Part shown: in pieces, positions 15,190 to 15,594 of the stretch
Position numbering within the stretch: position 1 is the first letter of the stretch
Layout: the number at the start of each line of letters is the position of its first letter
Source of the DNA: JANLUX01 sp031409815
GTDB lineage: Bacteria > Bacteroidota > Bacteroidia > AKYH767-A > OLB10
Direction of reading: 5' to 3'
NCBI GenBank assembly: GCA_031409815.1
Contig: JANNXV010000184.1
Span: 1-15,594, forward strand
Length of the DNA stretch: 15,594 bases
Made by a program: the position numbers and the translations under genes
The notes under the pieces: model-generated
What the model was told of the DNA's origin: nothing
Database searches by the model: none
What the model saw: the letters and a program-made list of their open reading frames with translations, nothing else

Positions 15190-15594
15190 TTACGAACCAT
15201 TTTTTTTTCTCAGCTGTTCAATTTTCTGAAGTTCTTCCACATCTGTTTTATCACGGCTTCTGTTGTTTGCAATTTTCGAAAGTATCAAGTGTTGTAAGTG
15301 CAAAACCGGTACAAAAACATTCTCCAGCGGGAGCAATTGTTTTTGCTCCCAGGCATCTGTAAAATTTACATTTGAAATTACAGTAAGAAAATCAATTCTC
15401 TTTGGTGGCTCTCCAATATGAAAAACCATTGGTTCAGAAAAATTAAATGCTCGAAGTTGATCTATTAGTTCATTTTGAAATCCCTCATTCCAAAGCATAT
15501 CAAGTAATCTGTCGCGGTTTTGGTTATCAGGTCTCAACCAAACATCCATATCACTGGTGTATCTATTGTAACCATGATAATTTACAGCATAACC
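15190..15594 (-). CDS. Nucleotidyltransferase-like protein (N-terminus cut by window edge)
   Basis: The frame is open from the window edge to TAA at 15190-15192, giving 134 visible codons. The sequence at the edge reads GYAVNYHGYNRYTSDMDVWL, the start of a polymerase-beta-like nucleotidyltransferase core with its D-x-D pair (DMD). A third acidic position appears in PPKRIDFLTV. The C-terminal part ends in helix-forming HLQHLILSKIANNRSRDKTDVEEL, typical of proteins annotated as nucleotidyltransferase or DUF6036. The Met at 15549 lies within the DMD motif, so it is not the start; the real one is upstream of the window. Some relatives belong to toxin-antitoxin or abortive-infection modules, but no partner gene can be seen, so that role is not claimed. 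It precedes the MFS gene by 18 bases on the same strand. Confidence 0.8.
   Translation of the reverse strand, partial: GYAVNYHGYNRYTSDMDVWLRPDNQNRDRLLDMLWNEGFQNELIDQLRAFNFSEPMVFHIGEPPKRIDFLTVISNVNFTDAWEQKQLLPLENVFVPVLHLQHLILSKIANNRSRDKTDVEELQKIEQLRKKNGS

Overview
This window most likely comes from a member of the Bacteroidota with an AT-rich chromosome. Four things point there: a type IX secretion (T9SS) C-terminal sorting domain, an S46 dipeptidyl-peptidase, an HU-CCDC81-like/SPOR protein, and a cold-shock protein with a long Lys/Glu-rich head. The upstream regions also carry TAnnTTTG-like -7 boxes and lack clear Shine-Dalgarno sequences. Class and genus cannot be fixed from this stretch. 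No rRNA, tRNA, CRISPR array, insertion sequence or phage gene was seen, so this looks like ordinary chromosomal content, with the two outermost genes cut by the window edges.

Layout. 1-1924 (-) is most of a membrane pyrophosphatase gene (hppA), C-terminus missing. 2031-3218 (+) is a secreted protein of unknown function, divergent from hppA. 3261-3953 (-) is a multi-pass DUF2306-like membrane protein. 4104-4841 (-) is a two-gene unit: a cold-shock-domain protein followed by a very basic 83-residue protein. 5185-7347 (+) is an S46 dipeptidyl-peptidase. It converges on 7420-8634 (-), a T9SS cargo protein built from two duplicated cysteine-rich modules, and a perfect 25-bp inverted repeat between them acts as a shared terminator. 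8863-9096 (+) is a pterin-4a-carbinolamine dehydratase. 13223-9102 (-) is a probable three-gene run: an S9 dipeptidyl-peptidase-like enzyme, kdsB, and an HU-CCDC81/SPOR membrane protein. 13325-13924 (+) is riboflavin synthase. 15594-13921 (-) holds the end of a nucleotidyltransferase-like gene and an MFS transporter.

The genes mostly serve separate housekeeping and envelope functions: pyrophosphate-driven ion pumping, CMP-Kdo supply for lipopolysaccharide, riboflavin and pterin metabolism, and peptidoglycan-associated SPOR binding. Two exported exopeptidases (S46 and S9) suggest that the organism uses peptides. Three predicted starts are corrected here from upstream in-frame codons: 8634, 8863 and 13223. 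I found no convincing new multi-gene system. The most unusual items are the duplicated seven-cysteine module, the cold-shock/basic-protein pair, the altered Glu motif of the S9 enzyme, and -7 boxes lying only a few bases before several start codons.
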